DNA of 64,000 nt from Carallia brachiata (Eukaryota > Streptophyta > Magnoliopsida > Malpighiales > Rhizophoraceae). The notes below the pieces were generated by a model, which was not told where the DNA came from, did no database searches, and saw nothing but the letters and a program-made list of their open reading frames with translations. Positions 25,590 to 37,207 of the stretch are shown here, one piece after another (the stretch's first letter is position 1; each line of letters begins with the position of its first letter). Both the position numbers and the translations under genes were made by a program. The stretch lies in NCBI GenBank assembly GCA_021464245.1, contig JADCRB010000069.1, positions 3,672,395 through 3,736,394 on the forward strand, given 5' to 3'.

Positions 25590-26340
25590 TTATTCAGCCC
25601 CATTTCTATCGGGAGCATTAATTTGAGCATTAGGAATACAATATGGTTGCCAGTCTAGATTGATTCTTCTGCTGAGCATTTCAAGGCTGGATGTGGCCTT
25701 TCTTTTGACAGTTCTGTTGAGTCTTCTTTCTTTATATTTTGATGGTTTTGAATGTAAAAATAAAGTTAGGAGATATCTTAAACCAATACATTTACTGTTT
25801 CAGTTATGATCTTGATCCTCAATTCAGTCAAGATTAATTAGTCCATCTGCTAGGTCTTGTTTTTTTTTTTTCTGGGAAATGATTTGATTTTTGTTTGATT
25901 TTTGATATCAGTGGAAGTTGGGAAAATTAGTTTTGTTAGTTTCCCAGTTTGTGTTGTGGCTTTAGGGTAATTGTGGTACCACCGAAGGCTTGCAGGGAAG
26001 ACAGGCCATGCTAAGAAGGCTCAAGTGTTCTAACATTGGTCAAAGACCCCGTATCAGAATCTATTCAATTATGTGTTTGTTGTTAGCCTATTTGCCATCA
26101 GACAGATTGCTGAAAGCTATTCTTGCCGTTAACCCTTTTGTTTGAATGGTTCATTCTAGCTCTCGTGGAATTTTAGTGAGGAATGACTGACTGGAATGTG
26201 CTAATGTAACTAAAAAGTGCTAGATTTCCATTTACTTTTTCGTATGTTAAAACACAACGGAGTGCACAACACAGCAACGTATGATACTTCTCATCTCGCC
26301 TCAGACACAACAGTGATTTATAGGATCTGTAACTGTTTGC
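25590..26340. other. Porin 3' flank
   Basis: 3' untranslated sequence of the porin gene, with an AATAAA-type signal near 25759, followed by about 500 bases in which I see no gene. Confidence 0.55.
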
Positions 26341-26640
26341 CTAATAATATGAGATGGTTACCGGTGAGAAGTTGCCTGGAGCAAGCCATCTGTGTCTGGG
26401 TGGCCACGTCATAGACAGCACCAGAGGTATAAATGCAGATAAAGATTTCCGGGCAGCACTAGGATCCATGGTGTCAAAATATTGCGTTGCGAGGACCATG
26501 TCTAGCACTTCCTTGGCGGTTCTTCCTGGAACGTTAACAACGAAGCCAAGTACGGTGCGAGACAAGATGGTTCTTCGTCAACAAAGAACTCCGAAGGGTT
26601 ATGCTATTGTTTTGGCTGGATTTCTCGCCGCTATCCGAAA
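26341..26640 (-). pseudogene. Decayed fragment of a HIR (SPFH/prohibitin-like) last exon
   Basis: The minus strand reads LSRTVLGFVVNVPGRTAKEV and then LDMVLATQYFDTMDPSAARK, which lines up with the HIR C-terminal exon ([40 protein letters not shown]) found intact at 49.6-49.88 kb. After FIPLVLSMTW the match fades. Upstream, the part that should encode the [11 protein letters not shown] segment contains in-frame stops. It is an isolated relic with no other HIR exons nearby. Being intronless, it could be a DNA-level exon fragment or a truncated retrocopy; too little remains to tell. Confidence 0.75.
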
Positions 26641-26686
26641 ATAAAATAAACAATTTAACTGGCATCACATCGCAGAAAAAAAATGA

Positions 26687-27875
26687 TTAAGGCACTTCTA
26701 GTGCTGGAGCTTCTCCTCTTTTCTTTTGGTGTCGGAACTCACCGTAGAAGTGAGATGTGAAGCCCCAAAGGGATAAAATAAGAGCAATTGCTTTGTCGAC
26801 ATGAAATTTCTCATGGTAAACCAACACAGCGAAGGTCTCCTGCAGTGGCAATAAAGCTGTGATTATAATTTCAGAGAGCAATGATGAGCCACTGTAAGTG
26901 ACGCCAACAGCTCCCACCAAGAAAAATTGCCATAAAAGTGCACCAAACACGACGAGCACCATATAATAGTTTGCTTCTCCAAGCTCATACTCACTTGCCT
27001 CCTTGGGAATTGCCTGCGTGGAATAAGAAGCAACAGTGAGATTTTCTTCAATAGGTTCAAAATCATATATTACCAAACTGATAAGAGAAGAGACACCTCA
27101 AAATCCTTGTCAAAAGCCATTCCAATGCAGCAGACTGCAGTAGCAAAGAAATACATGATCGACTGGCTCTCCAAAACAAAGGCATAGTTGATATTCTGTT
27201 TTGCTTTATTGTAAGTTAGTTCAATTGCTGGAAATACAAATCCGAAAAGCATTGCAGCTCCTAGAGTCATGAAAAATCCTAAGAAATACTTTGCTTTAGA
27301 TTCATTAGCAGGGCGATCAGAACCAGCATGAAGTGCAAGGACCACTGATCCGAGTGATAACAAGAAGATAGCATTGATGGTATAAGAGGTGAATTTTTGT
27401 TTCACCAAAATAAAGGCAAAGCCAGCAGTAAAAACACAATTGGGCAGAAATTATTAGAGCAGACGTGCAGAGAGGAAGAAAAGCAACACCAAATGAATAA
27501 AGGAGATCAACGACGCCGGTGAGAACACCAAGGACTGCAAAAGCTACAAAGAGGCATGGGCTTATATGGAAGATTTTAGCCTGAGGGCCCTCGACTGACT
27601 GGCGATAAAGGTAAGAAATGGTGAGGGGAAGCAAGATAAATGGCCATCCAGCAGTTTCCAATGCACTTGATTGCCAAAGGCTCTTTCCACCTTTAATGAA
27701 ATAGAGCCACGCCATGGGGGATGCTCCGAGTGTGCCTATAGTTAATATTATGTAATTCAATGCAAGCAGGAACTTCTTCCTGGATTTGCTCCTCCCATCC
27801 TCTCGGTCTAAGAGTTGGTTGTTATTTGTGTTGGATTCCATCTTTCTGAAGCCTGTGTCCTCTCCTTCACAGGAA
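26687..27875 (-). CDS. Purine permease (PUP) family transporter, with a one-base frameshift
   Basis: Plasma-membrane drug/metabolite-superfamily transporter; plant PUPs take up purines, cytokinins and some alkaloids. Two exons are clear: 27097-27841 (or to 27875) and 26687-27013. About ten hydrophobic helices are visible. Family motifs include RLYF-type AWLYFIKGGKSLWQSSALET, GWPFILLPLTISYLYR, TSALIISAQLCF, LGAAMLFGFVFPAIELTY, AIPKEASEYELGEANYY and the final LSLWGFTSHFYGEFRHQKK. At 27430-27434 a run of five T (coding strand) replaces an expected four. It shifts the frame just after SALIISAQLCF; one base less restores VKQKFTSYTINAIFLL. The frame stays open upstream of the ATG at 27841 to a good acceptor (AG at 27876-27877), and SCEGEDTGFRK precedes the methionine, so a short 5' coding exon probably lies further upstream. 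Substrate cannot be assigned. Confidence 0.88.
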
Positions 27876-29529
27876 CTGCGGTTAAAAAGAAAAAGTTTTG
27901 AGGGGATTGACTTTAAAAAGGTTCCTTATAACAGTTACTATGTAAGATTTCTTCTTTATGGCTATGTATCAGCAAATATTTGCAGTTTAGACTTTCCTTG
28001 TTTGCTACTTTCCCCTTAAGCCTCAATTCTCGTTTTATCATGCCAATCTTGTGACAATGCAGTATCAAAATGTTGCAGTTTAGACTTTTCTTGTTTGATA
28101 TATTCCTCTCTTTCCCCTTACGCTTCACATCTCATCTATCACATTTCTTATTGTATCATGCCATACTAAAATAGTTGGCATACTCTGGAATATGAGACTT
28201 CTATACAAACAGAAATTGTTATTGATCCGGACTGACCCTGGAGGGGATGAGAGCTGGACCAAAGATGAGTAAGCTGAGTGTCGTGACCAACAAAATAAAA
28301 CACCGCTAAGAGTACTGGGATGAGATTTGACATTAACACTCTGATATTGAAATCAGTAATGGGTATGATGACAAGGAATCAAGGTATATAAAGCAAGTAT
28401 AAGGTTATTATTTTGAGTACAATCTCTTTTGGGGTGGTTAGGGGGTCCTCCCTGGTTAGGCGGATAGTCGTAACGAAGGGAGCTGAGCTATGTTTAGTCC
28501 ATCGGGCCCAAGAGCCCGGGTGATGGACCCGAGGTCTGAAGTTGGGCTCAGGGTCTTCGTAGATGGACTTTGCTAGCAAGGTGAGCCTTGGGTTTGTGAA
28601 TTTTGGGCCTAAAACTAATCTTTATCAGTTATTTTCAAATAGAACTTAACTAAGAAGATATAAGAAATATTTATAGAAATAAATTTAGTTTTTAATAAAT
28701 AATTAAAAATTTATTTTTTTAAAATTAAATTCTGAACATATTTAATGTTACCTTAAATATACTTAGTATTATCTTAACCTTTAATTTTAAAATTTTGCCA
28801 AAAAATATTTTTTTACTATTAATAGTTATTTTATGACTATTTTCTATATCCTCTTAATTTTTTTTCTTCTAAACGTGCTATCATGATGGATAGACTCGCA
28901 CAGGTAATAAGGAAGGATGACACTCAAAATGTATAAAAAAAAAAGCGAAACAAGCTGAATTGCTTTCTGCCAGAAATTAAATTATTTGTTAAAATAAATG
29001 ATAAAACTGGCAAAACAAATTCTTTTAGTGCTCATAATGGATCAGTGAATATTAAAGCGCCAAATAATTTGTAAGTAAACGCATTGCAGAAAGCTAAAAT
29101 AAAAGAACTGAACGAAATAATAACCTTCTTAGATGGTACAAATTCACCACCTCAAGGATCAGCTGGAAAGACTGCAATCATCCAAGCCCATTCCGGAAAA
29201 ATCAAAAGGAAACGCCATAGTAAAAAAAAGAAAATAAAAAGAAAAGCTGACCCTTCGTGGCACAAGAAACTGCCTTGAAGTTGCTATTGCACAAAAGGTG
29301 AATAAGGGGAGCCCCAAAATTAGTATGGTGCATAAGAGAGAAAAAAGAGAGGGAAGATCCAAGACCAAGCGGTGATCCTCAGAAAAAAGAATGGAATTTA
29401 CACATGAAAAATATGAAGATATGAGCACAACAATTTTGAGGTAAGGCAGATCAAATTGCACGAAAGCAAGGATGCAACAAATGCAGCAGCCCCCAATGAC
29501 ATAGGACAACAAACAAGCAAAAATCCAAA
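27876..29529. other. Upstream region of the purine permease; possible retroelement remnant
   Basis: No complete gene. The stretch 28.23-28.63 kb is richer in G/C than its surroundings and contains a TATATAAA box near 28385, reminiscent of an LTR. I could not find matching target-site duplications or a primer-binding site, so it is not called as one. The missing 5' exon of the purine permease may lie here or further up. The minus-strand frame at 29159-29551 is hydrophobic but has no family signature. Confidence 0.4.
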
Positions 29530-29739
29530 GGGCACTGTTATATGGCCACACGGATGTGTGGCCAAATAGTGTTTATACGATTGGTACATTTTGTGTAATA
29601 ATAATAAAAAAATATGTAACAAAAAAAATAGTCTTGTTTTTTTGTTGTACATTTTAATATTTTAGTTGTATAAAATATACTGTTAATTACAATATGAATA
29701 CTGTTTGACCACACAAACGTGTGACCATCTAACATTCCC
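29530..29739. mobile_element. MITE-like element with about 48-bp imperfect terminal inverted repeats
   Basis: The left end GGGCACTGTTATATGGCCAC and the right end, read on the opposite strand, GGGAATGTTAGATGGTCACA, match over nearly 50 bases. Each terminal repeat contains its own palindrome, CACACGGATGTGTG on the left and CACACAAACGTGTG on the right. The middle is AT-rich and non-coding. The target-site duplication is unclear (AAA on both sides), so the superfamily is left open. Confidence 0.7.
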
Positions 29740-29768
29740 AAAATCGAAAAAGTGATATGCCTTTAAAC

Positions 29769-30447
29769 CAATATTATAAAAACCGAATCGATCATTAAAT
29801 CGAAAAATTTAGTGATTTAAAGTTTAACTAATTTAATCGGTTTAACCGAAAATTAAACCGATAAAACCGATATTTAATATTAAATGTATAACAAATAAAT
29901 ATTTATATACATTATACATAAAAATTTATATGTAAAATGTAATAGTATAATATATATGTATGTATTGAAATACTTATATTTGTAAATTTAAAATAAATAA
30001 TTAACAATTTATTATAAGATAAAATAACAAATTAAGAAAATATAATTGTCTTAACAAAAAGAGAAAATAGTATGTGTTAATGTATTAGTTATATAAGATG
30101 TTGTATGTATTATATGAGAAGTATGAAAAAATAATAAGTAAAAAAAAAAAAAACTACAACTAACAATAAGTTGGTCTAGTGGTATGAGACTCATATTTTT
30201 TATTGGAGGTCAAAGGTTCAAAACTCAATTTTTACAAAGTACTATAGAATTTTTTCTAATTATTGAACTCGGTCAACTCGGTCAACCCAAAACCGGTTTA
30301 TTGGTCTGATTGGTTGAACCAGTCCGTTGACTGGATTTTAACCGATCCGATCTGATGTCAATTTAAGCTATAACCCAAACCGAACCTCTGATCAATCACC
30401 GATCCGATCGGTTGAATCGGCCAGTCCTATCCAGGTTAACAACATTG
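29769..30447. mobile_element. Non-autonomous hAT-type element with perfect 8-bp target-site duplication
   Basis: The 679-bp element is flanked on both sides by the identical 8-mer CTTTAAAC (29761-29768 and 30448-30455), the duplication length typical of hAT transposons. The ends are CAATATTATAAAAACC on the left and, on the other strand, CAATGTTGTTAACCTGG on the right, resembling known plant hAT-MITE ends. The interior is AT-rich, with ACCGAA/TTCGGT-like repeats near both ends and no transposase. A tRNA-derived-looking piece is nested inside at about 30160-30250. Confidence 0.85.
30160..30250 (+). repeat. Possible SINE-like, tRNA-promoter-containing fragment
   Basis: TTGGTCTAGTGGTATGAGAC resembles an RNA polymerase III A box, and AGGTTCAAAACTC about 45 bases on resembles a B box. 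The fragment lies inside the hAT-type element, so it may be an older insertion carried with it. It is not a functional tRNA: no cloverleaf could be drawn. Confidence 0.35.
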
Positions 30448-30455
30448 CTTTAAAC

Positions 30456-32672
30456 TCTGTAGAGTAACCAACCAAAAGATAGCAGAGTGCAAATAGGAGT
30501 AAAAGAACTTACAGCAAGTCATGGAGACATGCCCTTCTAACTAGATTCAGAGCATGCCTTGCCGTGAACTTATAGCTGGAACAGCATTGATAACATGCCA
30601 GCAAATGAGAAATCAAGAGCTAAAAAAAAAAAAAAATTCAGTGCGCGCCTTAGTGTAATATAGACGTGTACAGCAAGTTCCCGCCAATAACGACTTTTGA
30701 CAGTTCCACTAAGCTCAGATCCCAATTCCTTGCAAAAACCTGGCCCTTCTGTTTCCTTGCATGAAGTTTTGATTTCATGGCCCAACCCAAATTCAGGTCC
30801 AAAAGGACAATTTTAGATTGTCCATTGTTTGTCCACATCTTTTTTTTTTTTTTTTGTGTTCATCTACATATTATTTTTGCTTTTATTGTGGTTGAGATAA
30901 GTAAATTTTCAAATGACATTATTACTTTATTGAAAAGTTGTGTAGGCCTTGACAGTCCAACATGTTTCAGTTGTGAAAAATCAGGCTACCAAATTAATAA
31001 ATGACCTCCATCAGATAAACAGAACTTATTTGCAGAGAACTGTTATTACCAAACTTTTAGGGCTCAAGTAATTACAACTATAATCGGAATAAAAGACATG
31101 CTGCAAAGTGTATATCACCCTTCTCATCGCTCAGGAATCCAGAAAATTCTAAATCCATGAGTTGTGGGCCAAAATATTGAATGACATTGTAAAATGGATG
31201 TCAAACTGTCAACCAATTACCAGAATGAAACCAAGAAAAAAGGAACGGCAAAACATATAAAATACAAGTGCAACTGCAACCTGTCCACTGTGTGAAGAAC
31301 AAAGTATCGACTCGAAATTATATGTCATTGTTACTGCAAACAAAGATTTGAGGATGAAAGTGTAATTATTTTAGTCGTTCATTCTTTCATGAAAGCTCAA
31401 ATGGATAACGAATCACAAGCATGCAAGACAACACAGTCAATAGCATTATTTGAGGTAGAGGAGATGAATGCAAACTGCAAAAGGGAAATACAGATAAAGA
31501 GTGGAAAAAAAAAAAAGTTTATACTGGATCTTGAAATCTTAATATACTTTGTGAAATACAGGCGATATGAACAGACATCCACTTGTTTGTAGCAGCAATA
31601 CACCAGAAGACAGAACATTCAAAGTTAGACCGTGAAAATCATTGAATAATTCTTGTAATCTTATCTGTAATGTGACTTTTCTTATTTTTATTTATCTGTA
31701 ATGGTTGATGAAAATATCCAGTGGTTTCATTCTTGTTTTATCTGGAGTAGCTAGCCTATGAATACTACTCCATGGTTCAGTGTGAGTGTGATTTGTATTG
31801 AGAAAAAGTGAAGCTCAGAGCTGAGTGTTAAGTGGTGGATTCCACTAAGCCAGTGGTGGACTCCATTGTTGTTTCTGTGTTGTTTTTGTACTGTTTGTTT
31901 TGTTTAGTGTGTCCTTTTGTGAGCAATGAAATAAATTTTCAATTGCCCCTCCTTCAATCTCTGTTCTTAATACTTGTCCTACACCAACAGGTTTGGCTGT
32001 AAATAATAGCAATGCTTGGTGAAATACTGGAAGACTGGGAGATGCCCTTGAAATTTGGCAGACAAGATAAACATACTTGTTGATGAGGAAAGGATACATA
32101 ACACGATGCATATAGACTGAACACACATTTATTAAACCAATAAGGCCACCAGGGATGATAGGTACAAATAAAAAGTGACCACAGTTGCAAAAGAATCCTA
32201 TGGCGAGCATAACCCCCCCCCCCCCCCCCCCGGGGGGCCTATAGAAATTGCATGGCTAATCAACCTAAAAGGTTAGTCTGTTTTTGGTTGCTCTGTTATT
32301 AGATATGAATTAGGGTACATAGATATATGGCTGAGTAACAAGCATGACAATCTGAGAATATGAATGTAATAAAAAAAAAAAATGTTACCACAATTCACAA
32401 AATGTGCGAAGACAAACATAGGTAATGTTAAAGAGGTGCATTACAACTATGGGGAGCATGGCGTGCAGAATATGACAACTTGAGAAGAAACATGTAATCA
32501 AAAACAAGAATAAACAACAATAAAGCAAATGTGCAATAACAAGCATAGGTTAAAATATAACTTAGAAAAATTGGAGAGCGTGATATGGAAAATATCTGAG
32601 GCAGAACCGATAACTTGCTGATATCCTCCAATATCGGTGGCTTCAAAGAGACGGCTAACAAATATGTTCAGG
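30456..32672. other. Intergenic region with a C19G6 run
   Basis: No gene is supported. Around 31.65-31.98 kb the plus strand has the look of transcribed or LTR-derived sequence, but no ends could be defined. At 32213-32237 nineteen C are followed directly by six G, which is atypical for this AT-rich DNA. Near 32.5-32.69 kb a minus-strand frame (LLNIFVSRLFEATDIGGYQQ) looks protein-like and may be a further exon of the duplicated gene starting at 32.67 kb. Confidence 0.45.
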
Positions 32673-33560
32673 AGGTTTGGTCTTTTTTGCAAGCAAGAGG
32701 AATAATTGCATTGTGGATGGAAGAATCAGTGAGAAACATGTCATGGAAATACCCAACTTCCAAGAATGATGCTTTCACTACTTCCAAAACCTAGAAAAAT
32801 AAGCAGAAGTTTAAAGATTGAGCAATTATATATACTTTTATCTTACAAAGAAATAGCAGCATCTTTGTTTGTCCCGATAACAGTCTCTAATTTAATGCCC
32901 AGAATAGGTATTTACCACAACATCTCAGGTTTGGGTGGAACCTGACAACCGGATCAGGAAAGACACATGCTATTATGACTGAGTATAAAAAAACATAAGC
33001 CTTGGCTAAATTCAACAAGAATTCAAAACATGAAATACAGAACTAATATCAAGATGCCATAACACTGATCGTCACTTCTCACCAAATATAATTTGATAAG
33101 TGTGAAATACCATGAGATCTCAATCTTCTCTTGCCGCAAACCTATAGATTCAAAATAAATATGGAAAAATAACTTGCTAACTTTAAGCAGCTGACACAAT
33201 GTTACTTTCCACCGCAGATGCTTCATCTTGTATTTTCAGTGCTTATGATTGACTAGAATTGTAGAACATGCTGCTAAGAAAAAACAAGTAAAGCTAGAAC
33301 AAAATTGTTCTCTATTCTTTCACAGAAACAAAAAGATATGTTCATAAACCACAAATTAGACACATTCAAATCTGCAGATGCCAGATGTATGGTAAAAGTT
33401 AACACGGAGACATTTTAGACAATATCATAAATGACATCATAGGGATTATCACATCGCAGAAACAGGTCATGTCACGTAATCAGACAGATGAAGCATCACA
33501 CAAATCACATAGCAAATCAAACTAGCCAAATGTTACATCAACTTAGTTCATCGCAAAAGA

Positions 33561-33579
33561 GTGTGTGTGTGTGTGTGTA

Positions 33580-33625
<46 letters not shown>

Positions 33626-33637
33626 GGCGAGAGAGAA
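33561..33637 (+). repeat. Compound (GT)n(GA)n microsatellite
   Basis: A GT-rich tract with one interruption runs directly into a GA tract. The same compound repeat, shorter, lies at the homologous place in copy 2 of the duplication (40534-40581), so it predates the duplication. Confidence 0.9.
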
Positions 33638-34139
33638 CTATCAGTCCTGAGTATGGCTGCTGTACTCTGATCTCACTACATATATCCGATATGAAATTTT
33701 CTTGGAGCCACGTAGCACCAAATGGTGCTTGTGTTTATTTATTCTCATTGCTCTTGTTTTTCATCTCGTTCTAAGAATTTGTGACTTGTGCTTAACTAAA
33801 GGCTGAGATACTGGTGCTGATACAAGATTTAAAGAGTGTCATCCTATTCTTTACCCATCAATGATGAAAGTTAGCTGCATAACACTGGCCACATCCAAGA
33901 GACTAGAGCTCAGACATTGGTATTTCTTTGGGCCAAGGACTGGAATCTGAAGAAAAGATAGAGGAGAAATGAAAAAAAAATTATACATTATGTGATAACA
34001 TGGATTATAGTGAAGGAGAAGAAAATAAAATGAGAGATATAAATGTATTCACCTAAACTGCAATAAGCACACCCCATAGGGGGAGATTGTGTATCTATAC
34101 ATAAGATAGTGAGAAGAAAATAATTTTAGTAAAGAAACA

Positions 34140-34342
34140 TGTAAAGATTTGTAGAAGTATGGACCCAATAACTTAAACGGATAATAAAAGGGAAGAAACA
34201 AGCAATATTAAATGGACTTTTGGACACCACATCTTACCTAAAACCTTAAAATTTAAGTTATGGGTTTTCTAACCACACTTATATGTTGCTTTACTCCTCC
34301 CTTCCTTTCTAATATGAGACTTCTATATTTTATACTCCAACA
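34140..34342 (-). mobile_element. Solo-LTR-like element, 203 bp, with 5-bp target-site duplication
   Basis: Read on the minus strand it begins TGTTGGAGTATAAAATATAG and ends TCTTTACA, giving TG...CA ends. The 5-mer AAACA flanks both sides (34135-34139 and 34343-34347). Copy 2 of the segmental duplication keeps the uninterrupted target, one AAACA at 41090-41094, so the insertion postdates the duplication. No internal retrotransposon region remains. A second member lies at 37006-37207. Confidence 0.85.
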
Positions 34343-37005
34343 AAACACATAATACAACAACCAGGTTACCTCGTAGCTGACGGGCTGTTGCAATCATTCT
34401 GCTTAGAGTCTATCAAGACACTTTTTCCTAGTTTTCCCAACAACAAACATGATCCACCAGCACACAAAGTTAAAGTAGAATTAGAGGACAGAAAATGACT
34501 AAAATAAATGAAAACCCCATCAGTTTGAAATGGCAGTCCAAATGTATACAGAAGAGAGTGACCACTGCAAAACAAAAAACATAAGCAAAAGAAAATGCAA
34601 ATCATGGCAGCCAAACTTTCCTATGTCCCAACCCAAGACAACATAAAAAGAGAGGAAAATTTAAAAAAAACAAAACAAGGAAGAGCATGAAGGGCAGGGG
34701 GAATAAGCTCCCATCTCCCATCCTTTTTTCCCTGAACAGTAGCAAGACATGATTGAATTGCTTCAGTAAGTATTGTAACCAAAACTAAAACTTAGAAACA
34801 TAGTTTCTTCGATGTAACATGTGCTGTCTCACTGTGCATTGGAAGGCTTGGGTTCATATGGAAATAGGACAAACTATTAAGTACAATTCAATCTGTTTAG
34901 TTTGCCGTGGAACTGGTGAGAAAAAAAGCCAAAAAAAACATGCAGAGCAATTATGCAACAACAACACTGAACAAATTTTCACAGTATGTAATGCCTACAA
35001 GAGAAATCAGCCATAACCCTACTCTATGGTAAGTAATCAGCAGCTTCAAATTCAATAACCTAAAATTCAAATCCATCGCTTCTATGTTGCCAAATACAAG
35101 CACTTGTACAATCAGATATAAGAGCAGAATTGTGATTCACTGGATTTACCTTATTGAACCATCAAAGCCAAAATTAACATTCCTAGCTCTAAAAGCCATA
35201 TCAAATATGTTAAGCTGTTGAGCAACAACAGCAACTTGGAATGAAGTACTCCAAAACGTGAAAAAGTTTAAATAAAACATGTGGGCTATGACTTGTTTGC
35301 GCAACAAACATTAGCAAAGAATGGCAGTTATGAATGAGGTTATTTACAAAAAAACCCAAACAACCAATGTAAACTGAATGTGAGTGTAACAGCATAGAAA
35401 TGAGCGTAGAAGAAAACTAGGATGAACATGAAATAAGCCAACGGAAACATGATTTTAAGTTACCAATCGGACACCTTGGCACACTGATACCCACAGCCAT
35501 CATTGTGGCAAGGGGCAATTTTTTTTATAGCGCAAATGATCTCAACCACCTAGCACTGAAGAAAATGAGGGGTAAAAAGTGAAAAAAGGAGAGAAAAAAC
35601 AATGAGTGACAACAATGTAAACCAAAAAATCCATGAAGGGTCAAAACATATCAGAAACTCCAAAAAGGAAACGTACAATTATTGATGTCAATTACTACAA
35701 ATTCTTTTCCATCTGTCTGCTCAGTTCAGCTGCTTGAACTTGGAAAGTAAAACAAGTTGCCATTGTCCCTCAAAGAAAAGCCAAGCCTGAACAAAAGTGT
35801 GCCAAAAGAAAACATATATGGTTCAAACAGATAATTCAATCCTTAACAGCTTTGTTGACCCGGTGCAATCAAATGATTTAACAGAAAAAAAAAAATGCCA
35901 AGAATGAAATTACCGCGTTGAATGGAGCTATCCAACCAAGGAGGTCAAGAGTAAGAACAATCATCATTGGTCTCCATATACAACTGCTTGGCCAACAGCC
36001 AGAGCAAGATGCACACCCCTAGTCATGCGTGCTACAAAAGAAATGCATGTAGTGCCAGAGAGTTAGTCAAACACAAGGTGTCATGTGTTCAGTGCAATGT
36101 CAAAGAACTTCATCTGATCAATAAAAGAGGAGGAGGAAATTTGACCGGAAGTTATCGTATCCATTATTCATGGTCCAACAAAATGCCCTCAACTAATTAT
36201 AGCATAACTTGGACACTGTTGTACCATTAACTTTGCCCCAAAAGATGTAATAAGTTACTTGTACTGTACAATCGTCAAATAATCTAGCATAAAAAATGCT
36301 TCCATTATATACAACAGATATACACTTGTCACAGGAGTATTGCCAGCTAATGCCTGTTTACACCACAAAAGGGATAGTGGAAAACATGCACGAATGCAAG
36401 GAGGAAAAAAAAAAAAAAATACAAAACCAATTATGTATGCTTTTTGTCGTTCTCATGCCTTAAAAGAATAGTAATAAGTCCAAAGCGAAACAATGTTATT
36501 TGCAAAGGAAACTGATCAGATACCGACAAGGAATGCAATAAGCAAACGGTTGACCGCATCAAGAAAATTTGTGTCCCGTTAGCTCCCAACACACAAGAGC
36601 AGTATTACCCAACAATAATTTTGAGAATATGTCCATGACTGTTGTTTGGAATAAATTCATCAATCAATTAATTATCTAATAGTTTCGAACAAGGATGATA
36701 AACCAACAGATTTATCAAGAAATCCATACTGTTTGCAACATGTGTCACACTATCTGATCAGGCAAAAACCAAATTAGTAACTTATCAACGAAGAACAATA
36801 TCTTAGAAAGAGAATCAAATAGCTCATTTCAGTTAATTCCTGGGATCAATCAAAGATCAGAGAAACCAATCCACATTTAAAAAAAAAAAAAAAGGATGCA
36901 CGAAGGTCTAAATGATGACAAAAAAATTTATTCAACAATGAATCAATGCCCTCATATTTACAACTACAAAGCACATCTTCTATCATATCAATCTAATTTA
37001 ATGTT

Positions 37006-37207
37006 TGTCAAATTTTGTAGAAGCGTAGGCCCAATAACTAAGATGGATCACTTGAGGGAAGGGGCAAGCAACACTTAATGAGCTTTTCGGACACCACATC
37101 TTACCCAAAACCTTAAGTCTTAGGTTATGGGTCTTTTGGCCACACTTATATGTTGTTTTACTCCTTCCTTCCTTTCAAATATGAGATTTATACCTTATAT
37201 TCCAACA
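37006..37207 (-). mobile_element. Second solo-LTR-like element of the same family, 202 bp
   Basis: On the minus strand it starts TGTTGGAATATAAGGTATAA and ends AAAATTTGACA. It shares long blocks with the element at 34140-34342 (GGTAAGATGTGGTGTCC, AACATATAAGTGTGG). Flanks are ATGTT (37001-37005) and ATGTC (37208-37212), a 5-bp target duplication with one mismatch, so it looks older. It sits inside the 0.9-kb segment present only in copy 1 of the duplication. Confidence 0.75.

Noticed and set aside
28233..28627. Possible 395-bp LTR (TG...CA ends with TATATAAA box)
   Set aside because: Flanking 5-mers differ, and neither a primer-binding site nor a second copy is present in the window.
29159..29551. 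Hydrophobic 130-codon frame that could be a membrane protein
   Set aside because: No family signature, partly overlaps the MITE at 29530, and is rich in residues expected from random AT-rich DNA.
33488..33670. Open frame containing a Cys-Val/Arg-Glu repeat
   Set aside because: Pure translation of the GT/GA microsatellite.
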